Origin: Candidatus Villigracilis saccharophilus
GTDB lineage: Bacteria; Chloroflexota; Anaerolineae; Anaerolineales; Villigracilaceae
NCBI GenBank assembly: GCA_016709305.1
Contig: JADJNA010000017.1
Coordinates: forward strand, 1-64,000
Length of the DNA: 64,000 nucleotides
Direction: 5' to 3'
The notes beneath the pieces are model-generated. The model ran no database searches and had not been told where the DNA came from. It worked only from the letters and a program-made list of their open reading frames with translations. Position numbers and translations under genes: made by a program. Shown here piece after piece: positions 1 to 9,018 of this stretch (position 1 is the first letter of the stretch; the number at the start of each line of letters is the position of its first letter).

Positions 1-422
1 TCACGGTTGGTGAGGATGCCGACGAGCTTGCCCTTGTCATCGATGACTGGCACGCCGCTGATGTGATACGTGGACATGATCTCTTCGGCTTTGCTGAGCG
101 GCGCGTCAGGTTGCAGACTGATGGGTTCAACGATCATGCCAGACTGAGAACGCTTGACCTTTTCCACTTCGGCGGCTTGGGCTTCGGGCGGCATGTTGCG
201 GTGGATGATACCCATACCGCCTTCACGCGCCACCGCAATCGCCAAACGCGCTTCGGTAACGGTATCCATGGCGGCAGAGAGAATCGGTACGTTGAGTTGA
301 ATGCTCGGCGTGAGTTGGACGCGCACGTCCGTTTCGTTGGGCAGGACTTCAGTGTAGCCAGGGACAATGAGGACATCGTCGAAGGTGAGGGAGTCAAAGC
401 GGTTAAAAAGTTCTTCGTTCAT
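1..422 (-). CDS. guaB: IMP dehydrogenase, N-terminal part (runs off left edge)
   Basis: Oxidises IMP to XMP, the first committed step to guanine nucleotides. The visible 140 residues begin MNEELFNRFDSLTFDDVLIV and continue with the start of the TIM barrel, including a DTVTEARLAIAVAREGGMG segment, then enter the first CBS domain (HISGVPVIDDKGKLVGILTNRD is typical of IMPDH). The start at 422 follows a clear AAGGAG Shine-Dalgarno. The gene is cut by the window edge, so the catalytic Cys loop is not seen. It lies on the same strand downstream of the purine genes, about 135 bases after the IMP cyclohydrolase gene, with a palindromic repeat in between, so co-transcription is plausible but not certain. 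Confidence 0.93.
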   Translation of the reverse strand, partial: MNEELFNRFDSLTFDDVLIVPGYTEVLPNETDVRVQLTPSIQLNVPILSAAMDTVTEARLAIAVAREGGMGIIHRNMPPEAQAAEVEKVKRSQSGMIVEPISLQPDAPLSKAEEIMSTYHISGVPVIDDKGKLVGILTNR

Positions 423-450
423 TATGGTGATCTCCTTTTTATACAACACC

Positions 451-499
451 GCTGGTTGAGTAGGCGACGGTGTTCTTCCGTCGCCGTATCGAAACCAGC
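451..499. repeat. REP-like nested palindrome between IMP cyclohydrolase and guaB
   Basis: Outer arms GCTGGTT (451-457) and AACCAGC (493-499) enclose perfect inner arms GGCGACGG (463-470) and CCGTCGCC (478-485). The form GGTTGAGTAG...CGTATCGAAACC resembles dispersed intergenic palindromes that I associate with Chloroflexota-type genomes. A second half-copy (GGTCGAGTAG) occurs at about 547-556. It could also act as a weak terminator or mRNA-stabilising hairpin. Confidence 0.6.
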
Positions 500-557
500 A
501 GTTTGACTGATACTTCTATTAATAAAAATCGCTTTGCTTAATTGGTGGTCGAGTAGC

Positions 558-1139
558 TTAGGCTTGTGATTGTTTTTTCAAGTAGGAGTGAATAGCGCTG
601 TCGTAATGGGCGGTTGAGGCGAAGCCTTTGACAGCAAGTTTGGTGCGGGTTTGAGCAGATATGCCGCCAGCGCGGATTTCAGCGAGAACGGAATTGTAAT
701 CGGCGGGGTCGCAGACTAGAGTAACACGTTCGTGGTTCTTCGCCGCAGCGCGGATGAGGGTCACGCCGCCGATGTCGATGTTTTCGATGGCGTCTGCGTA
801 AGTGACGTTCGGCTTGGCGATGGTTTCTTCGAACGGATAAAGATTCACGGCAACAAGGTCAATGTAATCCCAGCCGAGGTTGAGGAGTTGTTGGTGATCT
901 TCGTCTGTGGGGCGGGCGAGCAGTCCGCTGTGGATTGCAGGGTGGAGGGTTTTGACGCGTCCGCCAAGGATTTCGGGCGACTTGGTATAGTCCGCGACTT
1001 CGGTGACGGAGATATTATTGTCACGCAACAGTTTGGCTGTCCCGCCAGAGGCGAGCAGAGTCCAGCCGAGGGAGGCGAGACCCTGGGCGAATTCGATGAG
1101 TCCAGTTTTGTTGTGGACGGAGAGGATGGCTGTAGGCAT
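558..1139 (-). CDS. purH: IMP cyclohydrolase (PurH N-terminal domain as a separate protein)
   Basis: Closes FAICAR to IMP, the last step of de novo purine synthesis. The 193-residue protein matches only the MGS-like cyclohydrolase half of PurH: SGGTAKLL, ILGGRVKTLHP, NLYPFEETI and ENIDIGGVTLIRAAAKNH are all present. The transformylase half is missing and is encoded separately at 1781-2953. The start abuts the purN stop with no gap, so translation is probably coupled. E. coli PurH is a single protein of about 529 residues. Here the two halves are separate genes with purN between them. Confidence 0.9.
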   Translation of the reverse strand: MPTAILSVHNKTGLIEFAQGLASLGWTLLASGGTAKLLRDNNISVTEVADYTKSPEILGGRVKTLHPAIHSGLLARPTDEDHQQLLNLGWDYIDLVAVNLYPFEETIAKPNVTYADAIENIDIGGVTLIRAAAKNHERVTLVCDPADYNSVLAEIRAGGISAQTRTKLAVKGFASTAHYDSAIHSYLKKQSQA

Positions 1140-1742
1140 TTAATAACTCCTTGTTATTTTTTCCTCAAGAATTTTCTTGAGTGTGTTGACTAATAACACA
1201 TGTTCAGTTTGATGAACTCGTGCTTCCAGTGTTTCGAGAGTATCTTCTTTATTAATAGGGACAACTTCAGTTGCCAGCACGGGACCGTTGTCCACACCTT
1301 CATCAGGGACGAGGTGTACCATGATGCCTGTCTCGTCGATCTCTCCGCGATGGTATGCTTCGAAGGCGCGTTCGATGGCATGGGCGCCTGGGAAGGTTTC
1401 GGGCAGGGCGGGGTGAAGGTTGATGACTTTGTTCGGGAATGAGGAAAGAAAGGAAGAGGAAAGAATCCGCATCCAGCCAGCGAGGATAATATAGTCGGGT
1501 AGTTTGGTGGTCACGAAGTCAGCCAGTCGTTTGTCGTATTCCTGACGAGTCTCGTTTGTGAGTTTTTCGAAATGAACAGCTTCGACTCCTGTATTTTCGG
1601 CGCGCACGAGTCCGTATGCGTCCGCTTTGTTGGAGATGACGCAAACCACGGAAGCGGGAAGTTTACCTGATGTGCAAGCGTCCAGAATGGCTTGTAAGTT
1701 TGAGCCATTGCCAGAGATGAGGACGACGAAACGTTTGGTCAT
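1140..1742 (-). CDS. purN: Phosphoribosylglycinamide formyltransferase
   Basis: Transfers a formyl group from 10-formyl-THF to GAR (step 3 of the pathway). The protein has 200 residues, the usual length. It opens with the phosphate-binding ISGNGSNLQAI. The catalytic Asn and His lie in INLHPALPETFPGAHA and the catalytic Asp in VPDEGVDNGPVL. The tail LPETFPG varies from the commoner LLPxFPG. Stop and next start are contiguous at 1139/1140. It is read between the two separated halves of PurH. Confidence 0.95.
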   Translation of the reverse strand: MTKRFVVLISGNGSNLQAILDACTSGKLPASVVCVISNKADAYGLVRAENTGVEAVHFEKLTNETRQEYDKRLADFVTTKLPDYIILAGWMRILSSSFLSSFPNKVINLHPALPETFPGAHAIERAFEAYHRGEIDETGIMVHLVPDEGVDNGPVLATEVVPINKEDTLETLEARVHQTEHVLLVNTLKKILEEKITRSY

Positions 1743-1757
1743 AAGTAGATTTTTTAT

Positions 1758-1777
1758 GGGCGGATCGGAATCCGCCC
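1758..1777. repeat. Short perfect palindrome inside the purine operon
   Basis: GGGCGGAT (1758-1765), loop CGGA, ATCCGCCC (1770-1777) fills the 38-base gap between purN and the transformylase gene. On the coding strand it is followed by A residues rather than U, so it is unlikely to be an intrinsic terminator. It more likely is a small dispersed GC-rich palindrome or an RNA processing/stability element. Confidence 0.5.
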
Positions 1778-1780
1778 TTA

Positions 1781-2953
1781 CTAGTGATGGAAGAGACGCA
1801 GACCTGAGAAGACCATGGTCATGCCGTATTCGTCACAGGCGGCGATGACATCTTCATCGCGGTTGGAGCCGCCAGGTTGCAGGACGTATTTCACTCCACT
1901 TTGGGCGGCGCGGTCGATCGAGTCACGGAAGGGGAAGAAGGCGTCGGAGCCGAGGGTGACATCTGTGAGACCATCGAGCCATGCGCGGCGATCTTCGGCG
2001 GTTAGTTGTTTTGGAATTTCATTGAAGACATTCACCCAATTCTTTTTCTCTTTGTGGGTTACATCGTGTTGCAGGAACTGGTCAATGGCATTGTCGCGGT
2101 CGGGGCGTTTGACACCATCTTTGAACGGAAGTGCCAACACAGATGGATGTTGACGCAAACGCCATAAGTCCGCTTTGGAACCGGCGAGACGGGCACAATG
2201 CACCCGTGATTGCTGCCCCGCACCGACGCCGATAGTCTGCCCATCGGTCACATAGCAAACGGAATTGGACTGCGTGAACTTGAGCGTGATCCATGCAATG
2301 AACATATCGCGCACAGCAGACTCGGGCAGGTCTTTTTTCTTCGTCATGATGTTGGCAAAATCTGCGGGGGTCACAATGCGGTCGTTGCAGCGCTGCTCCA
2401 TGCTCACGCCGAAGACTTGGCGCGTCTCTGTCAACTGCGGTTCATAGGCGGGGTCAATTTGCACCACTGCATATTTGCCTTGCTTCTTCTTCTTCAAGAT
2501 CTCCAGCGCTTCGGGTTCATAGGCGGGCGCGATCACGCCATCGGATACTTCGCGAGAGATCAGTTTGGCAGTCGGTACATCTACTGTATCTGATAATGCA
2601 ATGAAATCACCGAACGATGACATCCTGTCCACACCGCGGGCGCGGGCGTAGGCAGTGGCGAGAGGCGTGAGTTCCATGTCGTCCACGAAGTAGATTTTCT
2701 TGAGGATGTTGGTCAACGGGATGGCGACGGCGACTCCAGAAGGACTGACATGTTTGAACGAGGCTGCCGCAGGCTGACCGATGACCTGCTTCAGCTCCCG
2801 AACGAGTTGCCACGCGTTGAGCGCGTCCAGCAAATTGATGTAGCCTGGCGAACCGCCATGGACGGTGATGGGCAAGTCACTGCCATCTTGCATATAGACG
2901 CGGGCAGGGGATTGATTGGGGTTGGTTCCGTAGCGAAGGGTAAGATCTTTCAT
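1781..2953 (-). CDS. purH: AICAR formyltransferase, standalone
   Basis: Formylates AICAR to FAICAR with 10-formyl-THF (step 9). The 390-residue protein has the transformylase Lys-His motif in AAASFKHVSPSG, the substrate loop FTQSNSVCYV, GSDAFFPFRDSID and the family-typical ending PGGSNRDEDVIAACDEYG followed by SGLRLFHH. It lacks the MGS-like cyclohydrolase domain, which is a separate gene at 558-1139. It starts 10 bases after the purM stop. Standalone AICAR transformylases are known in some anaerobes. The split arrangement here appears genuine because both parts are full-length domains with their own starts. Confidence 0.9.
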   Translation of the reverse strand: MKDLTLRYGTNPNQSPARVYMQDGSDLPITVHGGSPGYINLLDALNAWQLVRELKQVIGQPAAASFKHVSPSGVAVAIPLTNILKKIYFVDDMELTPLATAYARARGVDRMSSFGDFIALSDTVDVPTAKLISREVSDGVIAPAYEPEALEILKKKKQGKYAVVQIDPAYEPQLTETRQVFGVSMEQRCNDRIVTPADFANIMTKKKDLPESAVRDMFIAWITLKFTQSNSVCYVTDGQTIGVGAGQQSRVHCARLAGSKADLWRLRQHPSVLALPFKDGVKRPDRDNAIDQFLQHDVTHKEKKNWVNVFNEIPKQLTAEDRRAWLDGLTDVTLGSDAFFPFRDSIDRAAQSGVKYVLQPGGSNRDEDVIAACDEYGMTMVFSGLRLFHH

Positions 2954-2963
2954 AGTGTTTCCT

Positions 2964-3971
2964 TTATTTCAAAATAACTTTTTGTTCACCTTCGATCAAT
3001 TCACCGATGATGAAGGTGGGTTCTGATATGGATGATTGCAAATCGCCGGTAATGTATTTGTCCATGATGGCGATCATGCCGATGCCCATATTGAAGACGC
3101 GGTACATTTCTTCGGTGGAGATATTACCTTTTTCTTGGATTAACTTCCACAGGGGGGGGGCTTGCCACGCGTTCAAACGAATCACTGCATTTAGATTTTC
3201 TGGCAAGATGCGCGGAATGTTTTCGATGAATCCGCCGCCTGTGAGATGTGCCAGGGCTTTCACTTTGTCGAGATGCGGATAGAGTGTATTTAAATACGAA
3301 CGATGCGGCGTGAGCAATGCTTCTGCAAGTGAGCAGCCAAGTTCGGGGTTAACGGATTCCAAATCTGCGCCTTCGAAGACTTTGCGGATGAGCGAGTAGC
3401 CGTTGGTATGCGGTCCGCTGGAGGGGAGACCAAGGATCAGGTCACCAGCGAGCAGATTCGGGCGGGGGAGGAGGCGGGAGCGTTCCAATACACCGATGAT
3501 CGTGCCAGCCACATCAAATTCTCCATCGCGATAGACGCCAGGCATTTCCGCTGTCTCACCGCCGAGCAATGCGATGCCCGACTCTTTGCAGGCTTCGGCG
3601 ATGCCTGTCACCACATCCGCGGTTTGTTCGGGATTCAATTTTGAGGTGGCGAAGTAATCCATAAAAAATAGCGGACGCGCGCCTTGCACGAGAATGTCGT
3701 TGATGCAGTGATTGACGATGTCGTGACCGATGCCGCGATAACGACCAACCGACGCGGCGAGTTTGACCTTGGTGCCAACGCCATCGGTGGAAGCGACGAG
3801 CACGGGGCTGTCCATTTGCTTGAGTGCGGAGGCATCGAACAGACCGCCGAACGAACCGATGCCCGCGAGGACGGATTCGTTGTAAGTGGCTTTGACCGAA
3901 TCTTTCATCAACTCAACAGCGCGGTTGCCTGCGTCGATGTCCACGCCTGAGGATGCGTACGAGTTTGTCAT
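2964..3971 (-). CDS. purM: Phosphoribosylformylglycinamidine cyclo-ligase (AIR synthetase)
   Basis: ATP-dependent closure of FGAM to AIR (step 5). It has 335 residues, usual length. The family motifs YNESVLAGIGSFGGLFDAS, LVASTDGVGTKVKLA, HDIVNHCINDILVQGARPLFFMDY and LLGGETAEMPGVY are present in order. It overlaps the purD stop by four bases (ATGA), indicating translational coupling. A run of nine G/C at 3152-3160 stays in frame here. Confidence 0.96.
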   Translation of the reverse strand: MTNSYASSGVDIDAGNRAVELMKDSVKATYNESVLAGIGSFGGLFDASALKQMDSPVLVASTDGVGTKVKLAASVGRYRGIGHDIVNHCINDILVQGARPLFFMDYFATSKLNPEQTADVVTGIAEACKESGIALLGGETAEMPGVYRDGEFDVAGTIIGVLERSRLLPRPNLLAGDLILGLPSSGPHTNGYSLIRKVFEGADLESVNPELGCSLAEALLTPHRSYLNTLYPHLDKVKALAHLTGGGFIENIPRILPENLNAVIRLNAWQAPPLWKLIQEKGNISTEEMYRVFNMGIGMIAIMDKYITGDLQSSISEPTFIIGELIEGEQKVILK

Positions 3972-5239
3972 TTTGCACCTTCCAATGCGCGCTGGGCAAT
4001 GTCTTTGCGATATTGCATTCCTTCGAATGTGATCTTATCAATGTTTGCATAAACTTTCTTCACTGCCCTTGCAATATCTTCCGCCCAAGCGGTCAAACCA
4101 AACACACGTCCACCTGTCGTGAAGAGGTTCCCGTTCTGCGTTTTCGTGCCTGCGTGAAAACAAACCAGATCATTGGGGAATTTCTCGATGGTTACGACTT
4201 TGCCGCTTTCCACTTTTTCTGGGTAGCCTTTGCTTGCCAGCACCACACAGACCGCCGCGTTGTTTTTCCATTGAACATTGATGTTTGCTAAATTTCCATC
4301 CGCACAGGCTTCGGCGATTTCAACCAGATCCGATTCCAAAAGCGGGAGTACCACCTGCGTTTCAGGATCGCCGAAGCGACAATTGAACTCCAGTGTGCGG
4401 ATGCCATTCGACGTGAGCATCAAGCCTGCATACAACACCCCAACGAACGGATAGCCTTCACTTTTCATCCCGTTTATGGCAGGCTTCAAAACTTTTTCAA
4501 TCGCTTCATTCATCATCTCGGATGTAAAGATCGGTGCAGGCGCATACGCACCCATGCCCCCCGTGTTCAATCCTTTATCACCATCCAGCAATCTTTTGTG
4601 GTCTTGCGCAGGCAACATTGGCACCACGGATGTTCCATCCGAAAACGCCATGAGCGAAACTTCCTGCCCTGTCATTCGTTCTTCGATCACAACCTCCGCG
4701 CCCGCTTCGCCAAACACTTTCTTCACCAAAGTATCTGCGAGCGTAGACTTCGCCTCATCATCCGTTTCTGGCAGAATCACGCCTTTACCAGCCGCAAGTC
4801 CCGATGCCTTGATAACAACTGGATAATCTACAGATTCCAAATAGTGAACGGCTTCATCGTAATTGGAAAAAGTCGCGTACTTCGCAGTTGGGATATTGTG
4901 CCGTGCCATGAAATCCTTGGCAAAGGACTTGGAGGCTTCGATCTGCGCCGCGGCTTGACTCGGTCCAAAACAGCGGATTCCCTCAGCTGAAAGCGAATCC
5001 ACCAAACCTGCTGCCAATGGCGCTTCCGGACCGATGATCACTAAATCTATCCGTTTTTCTTTACAAAACAACGCCACCGCTGCATGGTTATCTATAGAAA
5101 TTCCAACGATATTATCCACCAAATCCGCAGTCCCTGGGTTACCAGGCAACGCGTATAACTTCGTCAACCTTGGCGATTGACTGATCTTCCAAACAATTGC
5201 ATGTTCCCGCCCGCCCGAACCAATGACCAGCACATTCAT
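3968..5239 (-). CDS. purD: Phosphoribosylamine-glycine ligase
   Basis: ATP-grasp ligase joining glycine to phosphoribosylamine to give GAR (step 2). The 423 residues match the family length. The N-terminus MNVLVIGSGGREHAIVWK, the segment VIKASGLAAGKGVILP, the loop GDKGLNTGGMGAYAPAP and the metal-binding LEFNCRFGDPETQVVLP are classical PurD motifs. It lies 26 bases after purF and overlaps purM by four bases. Confidence 0.96.
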   Translation of the reverse strand: MNVLVIGSGGREHAIVWKISQSPRLTKLYALPGNPGTADLVDNIVGISIDNHAAVALFCKEKRIDLVIIGPEAPLAAGLVDSLSAEGIRCFGPSQAAAQIEASKSFAKDFMARHNIPTAKYATFSNYDEAVHYLESVDYPVVIKASGLAAGKGVILPETDDEAKSTLADTLVKKVFGEAGAEVVIEERMTGQEVSLMAFSDGTSVVPMLPAQDHKRLLDGDKGLNTGGMGAYAPAPIFTSEMMNEAIEKVLKPAINGMKSEGYPFVGVLYAGLMLTSNGIRTLEFNCRFGDPETQVVLPLLESDLVEIAEACADGNLANINVQWKNNAAVCVVLASKGYPEKVESGKVVTIEKFPNDLVCFHAGTKTQNGNLFTTGGRVFGLTAWAEDIARAVKKVYANIDKITFEGMQYRKDIAQRALEGAK

Positions 5240-5265
5240 ATCTTCAACCTCATTTACTCATCCGT

Positions 5266-6738
5266 TTATTTAGTACCTCTTTCAAACCCTGTTTTCACAG
5301 ACAATAAATCCACTGGGATGGGATAATTCCCCGTAAAACACGCCTGACAAAAACCATCCGTGCGCTGAACCGCTTTCATCATGCCGTCCACAGAGAGATA
5401 GTACAAACTGTCCGCGCCTACATGCTCACGGATTTCCTCTACTGTGCGTTTATGAGCGATCAAATCTTCCTGTCTGCCCATGTCAACGCCCATAAAACAC
5501 GGATGAACAATCGGCGGACAAGTGATCGCTACATGTACTTCCTTCGCGCCCGCATTCTTCAACAGCTTGATCAGCGGACCAGTCGTATTTCCACGAACAA
5601 TGCTATCGTCAATCATCACCACACGTTTATTGCGGACATTTTCATTGATGACATTGAACTTCAACGCCACGCCACGCTTACGCAAAGAATCTGTTGGTTC
5701 AATAAACGTTCTTCCAACATATCTATTCTTGATAAAACCATCGTTGTAAGGGATGCCGCTCACATGCGAAAACCCAATTGCCGCAGGAATAGATGAATCG
5801 GGCACAGGGATAACTACGTCCGCAAATCGTCCGTTTTCATCCGCGATTTCGTGACCAATTCCGTTTACGACTTCGCGGGCTAATTCTTCCCCCAACCTTT
5901 GGCGTACATGATGGACATTGATCCCATCCCATGTCTGGTCGGGACGCGCAAAATAAATATGCTCAAAGATACACATCGCCGAGGGCTTGATTGATGGAAG
6001 CGCCTGCATTACCTTCAAAGCATTATTCGATAATGAAATTACTTCCCCGGGCTTCACATCGCGGATGGCTTCACATCCCAAAGTTTGCAATGCGCCTGTC
6101 TCCGAAGCCACTGCATGCCCGCCGCTAGGCAGCATCCCAATACAAAGCGGACGAACCCCCCACGGGTCGCGCACGGCATATACACAGTCGCGAGTCAATA
6201 TCACCAGCGAATATGCACCGGCCCATTTCTTCATCGCGGTCTTGATCCGCTCTTCCCACGTCGCGCCGCCGTTTCGTGCAAGCATCATCGTCATTACTTC
6301 CGTATCTGAAGATGATGAAAAGCCTACCCCTTGTTGCATCAATTCATTTCGTAGTTCGGAAGAGTTAACCAAATTTCCGTTATGTGCCAAAGCCAGCGGG
6401 CCATGCATCGTTTCGATCATGAACGGTTGGGCATTGCGTTCTGAAGACGAGCCTGTGGTCGAGTACCGTGTATGGCCGATCGCATAATGCCCGCTCAATT
6501 TCTCCATGACCCCTGGCGTAAAGACCTGTGCCACCAACCCCACACCCTTGTGCATCGAAATCGCCTGTCCATCCGCCACAGCGATTCCCGCCGCCTCCTG
6601 TCCGCGATGCTGCAACGCATATAAACCAAAGAATGTCATACGCGCCACATCTTCGTTTGGCGCAAAAATGCCGATCACACCACACTCCTCTTTTGGATGA
6701 TCGCTGAAGGCCAGGTACTGACTATTGGACACTTGCAT
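5266..6738 (-). CDS. purF: Amidophosphoribosyltransferase
   Basis: First committed step: PRPP plus glutamine gives phosphoribosylamine. It has 490 residues. The nucleophile is Cys19 (KEECGVIGI), so an 18-residue propeptide must be removed as in the Bacillus enzyme. The PRPP loop VVMIDDSIVRGNTT is intact. Cysteines in AMCIFEHIYFARPD, PPIVHPCFMG and FCQACFTGNYP correspond to the four ligands of the 4Fe-4S cluster of the Bacillus-type enzyme, implying oxygen sensitivity. The start lies inside the last 17 bases of purE. Confidence 0.95.
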   Translation of the reverse strand: MQVSNSQYLAFSDHPKEECGVIGIFAPNEDVARMTFFGLYALQHRGQEAAGIAVADGQAISMHKGVGLVAQVFTPGVMEKLSGHYAIGHTRYSTTGSSSERNAQPFMIETMHGPLALAHNGNLVNSSELRNELMQQGVGFSSSSDTEVMTMMLARNGGATWEERIKTAMKKWAGAYSLVILTRDCVYAVRDPWGVRPLCIGMLPSGGHAVASETGALQTLGCEAIRDVKPGEVISLSNNALKVMQALPSIKPSAMCIFEHIYFARPDQTWDGINVHHVRQRLGEELAREVVNGIGHEIADENGRFADVVIPVPDSSIPAAIGFSHVSGIPYNDGFIKNRYVGRTFIEPTDSLRKRGVALKFNVINENVRNKRVVMIDDSIVRGNTTGPLIKLLKNAGAKEVHVAITCPPIVHPCFMGVDMGRQEDLIAHKRTVEEIREHVGADSLYYLSVDGMMKAVQRTDGFCQACFTGNYPIPVDLLSVKTGFERGTK

Positions 6739-7201
6739 CGTCCCTTGTGATTGTTTCTGCTGCCCGTTTCTGACTCGCTTTTACCTGTTCCCGCACTTCG
6801 GCATTCGTTACACCGAATATTTTTGCCGCTAACAGCGCTGCGTTGGCGGGCTCCAACACCACCGCAGGCGCAATCCCTGAAGGCATCCGCAGGGACGAGA
6901 ACACATCTGCACCGCCAAAGGAATCAGATGGGGGAGGACATGCGATCACAGGTGCGCTGACGGAGCCGTCTGTGAATCCACTCAGTGCATTACTTCGGCC
7001 CGCCACAGTGACATACACTTTTGGGCGGTCATCTGCTTCATACTCGGTCAAAATGGAAATCGCATGATAAGGGGTCTTGTGTGCAGATGCGATCCGCAAT
7101 ACCGTTTCCAATCCGTATTGTTTGCAGGCATTGGATATTTTTATGCAATGCTCCATGTCCGCCTTTGAACCCATCAAAATCACAACCAATGGTTTCGACA
7201 T
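6722..7201 (-). CDS. purE: AIR carboxylase, PAICS-like class II PurE
   Basis: Carboxylates AIR to CAIR (step 6). The 159-residue sequence lacks the bacterial class I signatures and instead resembles the carboxylase half of animal PAICS: AHK at residues 40-42 (class I has AHR), VTVAGRSNALSGF, PVIACPPPSDSFGGADVFSS and LRMPSGIAPAVVL. Class II enzymes use CO2 directly and need no PurK. No purK is found in this otherwise nearly complete operon, which agrees. The start overlaps the purC stop by one base (TAATG). The assignment to class II is inference from motif resemblance. Confidence 0.88.
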   Translation of the reverse strand: MSKPLVVILMGSKADMEHCIKISNACKQYGLETVLRIASAHKTPYHAISILTEYEADDRPKVYVTVAGRSNALSGFTDGSVSAPVIACPPPSDSFGGADVFSSLRMPSGIAPAVVLEPANAALLAAKIFGVTNAEVREQVKASQKRAAETITRDDASVQ

Positions 7202-8175
7202 TATTTAATTACTCCTGCCTTTTTCAAATTCTTGATTATCCTTTGTTCAACGGGATAATCACCCGCATTGAACATTTTGCCTGTCAATAGTTCATAGATC
7301 GTGATGTACCGTTCGCTGGCAGATGCCCATAAATCTTCAGGCATTGATGGAACCATTCCATCACCACGATAGCCCTTATCAGCATATGCAATACGGACAA
7401 ATTCCTTGTCAAAATTTTCAGGGTCTTCACCTGCTGAAAAGCGCGCTTCATACGAATCCGAGTCCCAAAAACGCGATGAATCAGGCGTGTGGACTTCGTC
7501 GATTAAGACTACACTGCCATCGGATGCAATCCCAAATTCATATTTGGTATCAACAAGGATCAAGCCCGCCTTGAGCGCCAATTCTTGCCCGTGTTTGAAG
7601 ATGGCAAGTGCCGCATTTTGCACTTGATCCCATGTATGTTTATCTAGCAAGCCTTTTTCAACGACCTCGGCACAAGTCAGACGTTCATCATGTCCTGTTT
7701 CGCCTCCTTTGGTTGTCGGTGTGATGATTGGTTCTGGCAGTGCGGAATTTTTCTGTAATCCATCTGGGAATGTGTAACCGTAGATTTCTCGTTCACCTAA
7801 TGAATATCGATACCACAGGGCTGTAGTGGTTACGCCTGTGATGTACCCACGCACAATCACTTCAACCAGAATGGGTTCGGCTGTTTTTACAATGGAAACA
7901 TTCGGGTCGGGCAATGAAACGATATGATTGGGGATGATGTCTTGAGTTTGCTCAAACCACCAGGCGGATAATTGGTTTAGCACCTGTCCCTTGTAAGGTA
8001 CTCTTGCCAGGACGCGGTCAAATGCGGATAGGCGGTCTGTGGTGACAATGAGCCGTTGTCCACCTGACAGATCGTACCAATCGCGCACCTTGCCCGACTG
8101 CCTTCCTGGAAATGGCAGATTCGTTTCATCCAATGCGTTTGGGATCAATTTCAATAGTTCATTTTGTGAGATCAT
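7201..8175 (-). CDS. purC: SAICAR synthetase
   Basis: Joins aspartate to CAIR to form SAICAR (step 7). At 324 residues it is of the longer, yeast Ade1-like type rather than the roughly 240-residue E. coli type. Motifs: SGKVRDWYDL, LIVTTDRLSAFDRVL, PILVEVIVRGYITG, GGETGHDERL and LILVDTKYEFG with VLIDEVHTPDSSRFW. It shares the TAATG junction with purE. Confidence 0.95.
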   Translation of the reverse strand: MISQNELLKLIPNALDETNLPFPGRQSGKVRDWYDLSGGQRLIVTTDRLSAFDRVLARVPYKGQVLNQLSAWWFEQTQDIIPNHIVSLPDPNVSIVKTAEPILVEVIVRGYITGVTTTALWYRYSLGEREIYGYTFPDGLQKNSALPEPIITPTTKGGETGHDERLTCAEVVEKGLLDKHTWDQVQNAALAIFKHGQELALKAGLILVDTKYEFGIASDGSVVLIDEVHTPDSSRFWDSDSYEARFSAGEDPENFDKEFVRIAYADKGYRGDGMVPSMPEDLWASASERYITIYELLTGKMFNAGDYPVEQRIIKNLKKAGVIK

Positions 8176-8196
8176 TTTTATCCTCTAAATAAAACA

Positions 8197-8988
8197 TCAA
8201 ATTTGAGCTGCATATTTCACGCCGTTTTCAAACAACTTCACGCCGCTTCCGCCTGTTTCTCCGCGCGTGTGGCGTGGATTTTGCCAGTAATGGATATGGT
8301 TTTCAGGATGTGGCATCAAGCCAAGCACATTACCTTCCGGATTGCAAATTCCGGCAATGTCGAGAACGGAACCATTGGGGTTAATGGGATATTCGCCACC
8401 TGCTGGTGAACCGTCTGCGCGAATGTATGTAAGCGCGATTTGGTCTTGTTCAAGAAAAGAAGAAAGAGGAAAGAGGTTGTTGGTTTGAAAGTTGCCTTCG
8501 CCGTGCGCAACGGGACAAATAATATTCTCACCCAAATCTTTTGTCCAAATAGAGTTTTGGGAAATCGGTCTTATTCTTACCCAGCGGCATTCAAAGTGAC
8601 CCTGCTCATTAAATGTCAATGTTGCAGTAGGGCTTTTATTTCGTCTTTCGTCTTTCTTTTCTCCCGGCAAAATACCCGACTTCACTAAAGCTTGAAATCC
8701 ATTACAAATACCAATGACAGGTTTGCCAGATTCGACAAATACAGATATTTCCTCTTCAAAATAAGAGGCCAGATCAAGTGCGAGCAGTTTTCCGGCGCCC
8801 AATGCATCAGCGTAGGAAAAGCCGCCAGGAACGACGAGCAGTTGAAAGTTGGAGAGAAGCGTTTTGTTTATTCGTAATTCGTTGAGCGGAATCCCAATCG
8901 CGTCTGCGCCTGCGAGAGTCAATGCTTCAATGACGTCAAGATCGCGGTTGGAGCCGTGGGCTTGGAGGATGAGGGCTTTTGGTTTCAT
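8197..8988 (-). CDS. purQ: Phosphoribosylformylglycinamidine synthase, glutaminase subunit
   Basis: Supplies ammonia from glutamine to the PurL synthetase. It is a class I glutamine amidotransferase of 263 residues. The catalytic Cys is in VIGICNGFQALV, and the His of the triad is in LGLMPHPENHIHYW. VVPGGFSYADALGAGKLLAL is typical of PurQ. It is separate from PurL and starts 30 bases after the purL stop, so the FGAM synthase here is at least a two-protein complex. Confidence 0.95.
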   Translation of the reverse strand: MKPKALILQAHGSNRDLDVIEALTLAGADAIGIPLNELRINKTLLSNFQLLVVPGGFSYADALGAGKLLALDLASYFEEEISVFVESGKPVIGICNGFQALVKSGILPGEKKDERRNKSPTATLTFNEQGHFECRWVRIRPISQNSIWTKDLGENIICPVAHGEGNFQTNNLFPLSSFLEQDQIALTYIRADGSPAGGEYPINPNGSVLDIAGICNPEGNVLGLMPHPENHIHYWQNPRHTRGETGGSGVKLFENGVKYAAQI

Positions 8989-9018
8989 GGGCAGGAGTGA
9001 GTGAACGTTTTGCGTGAA

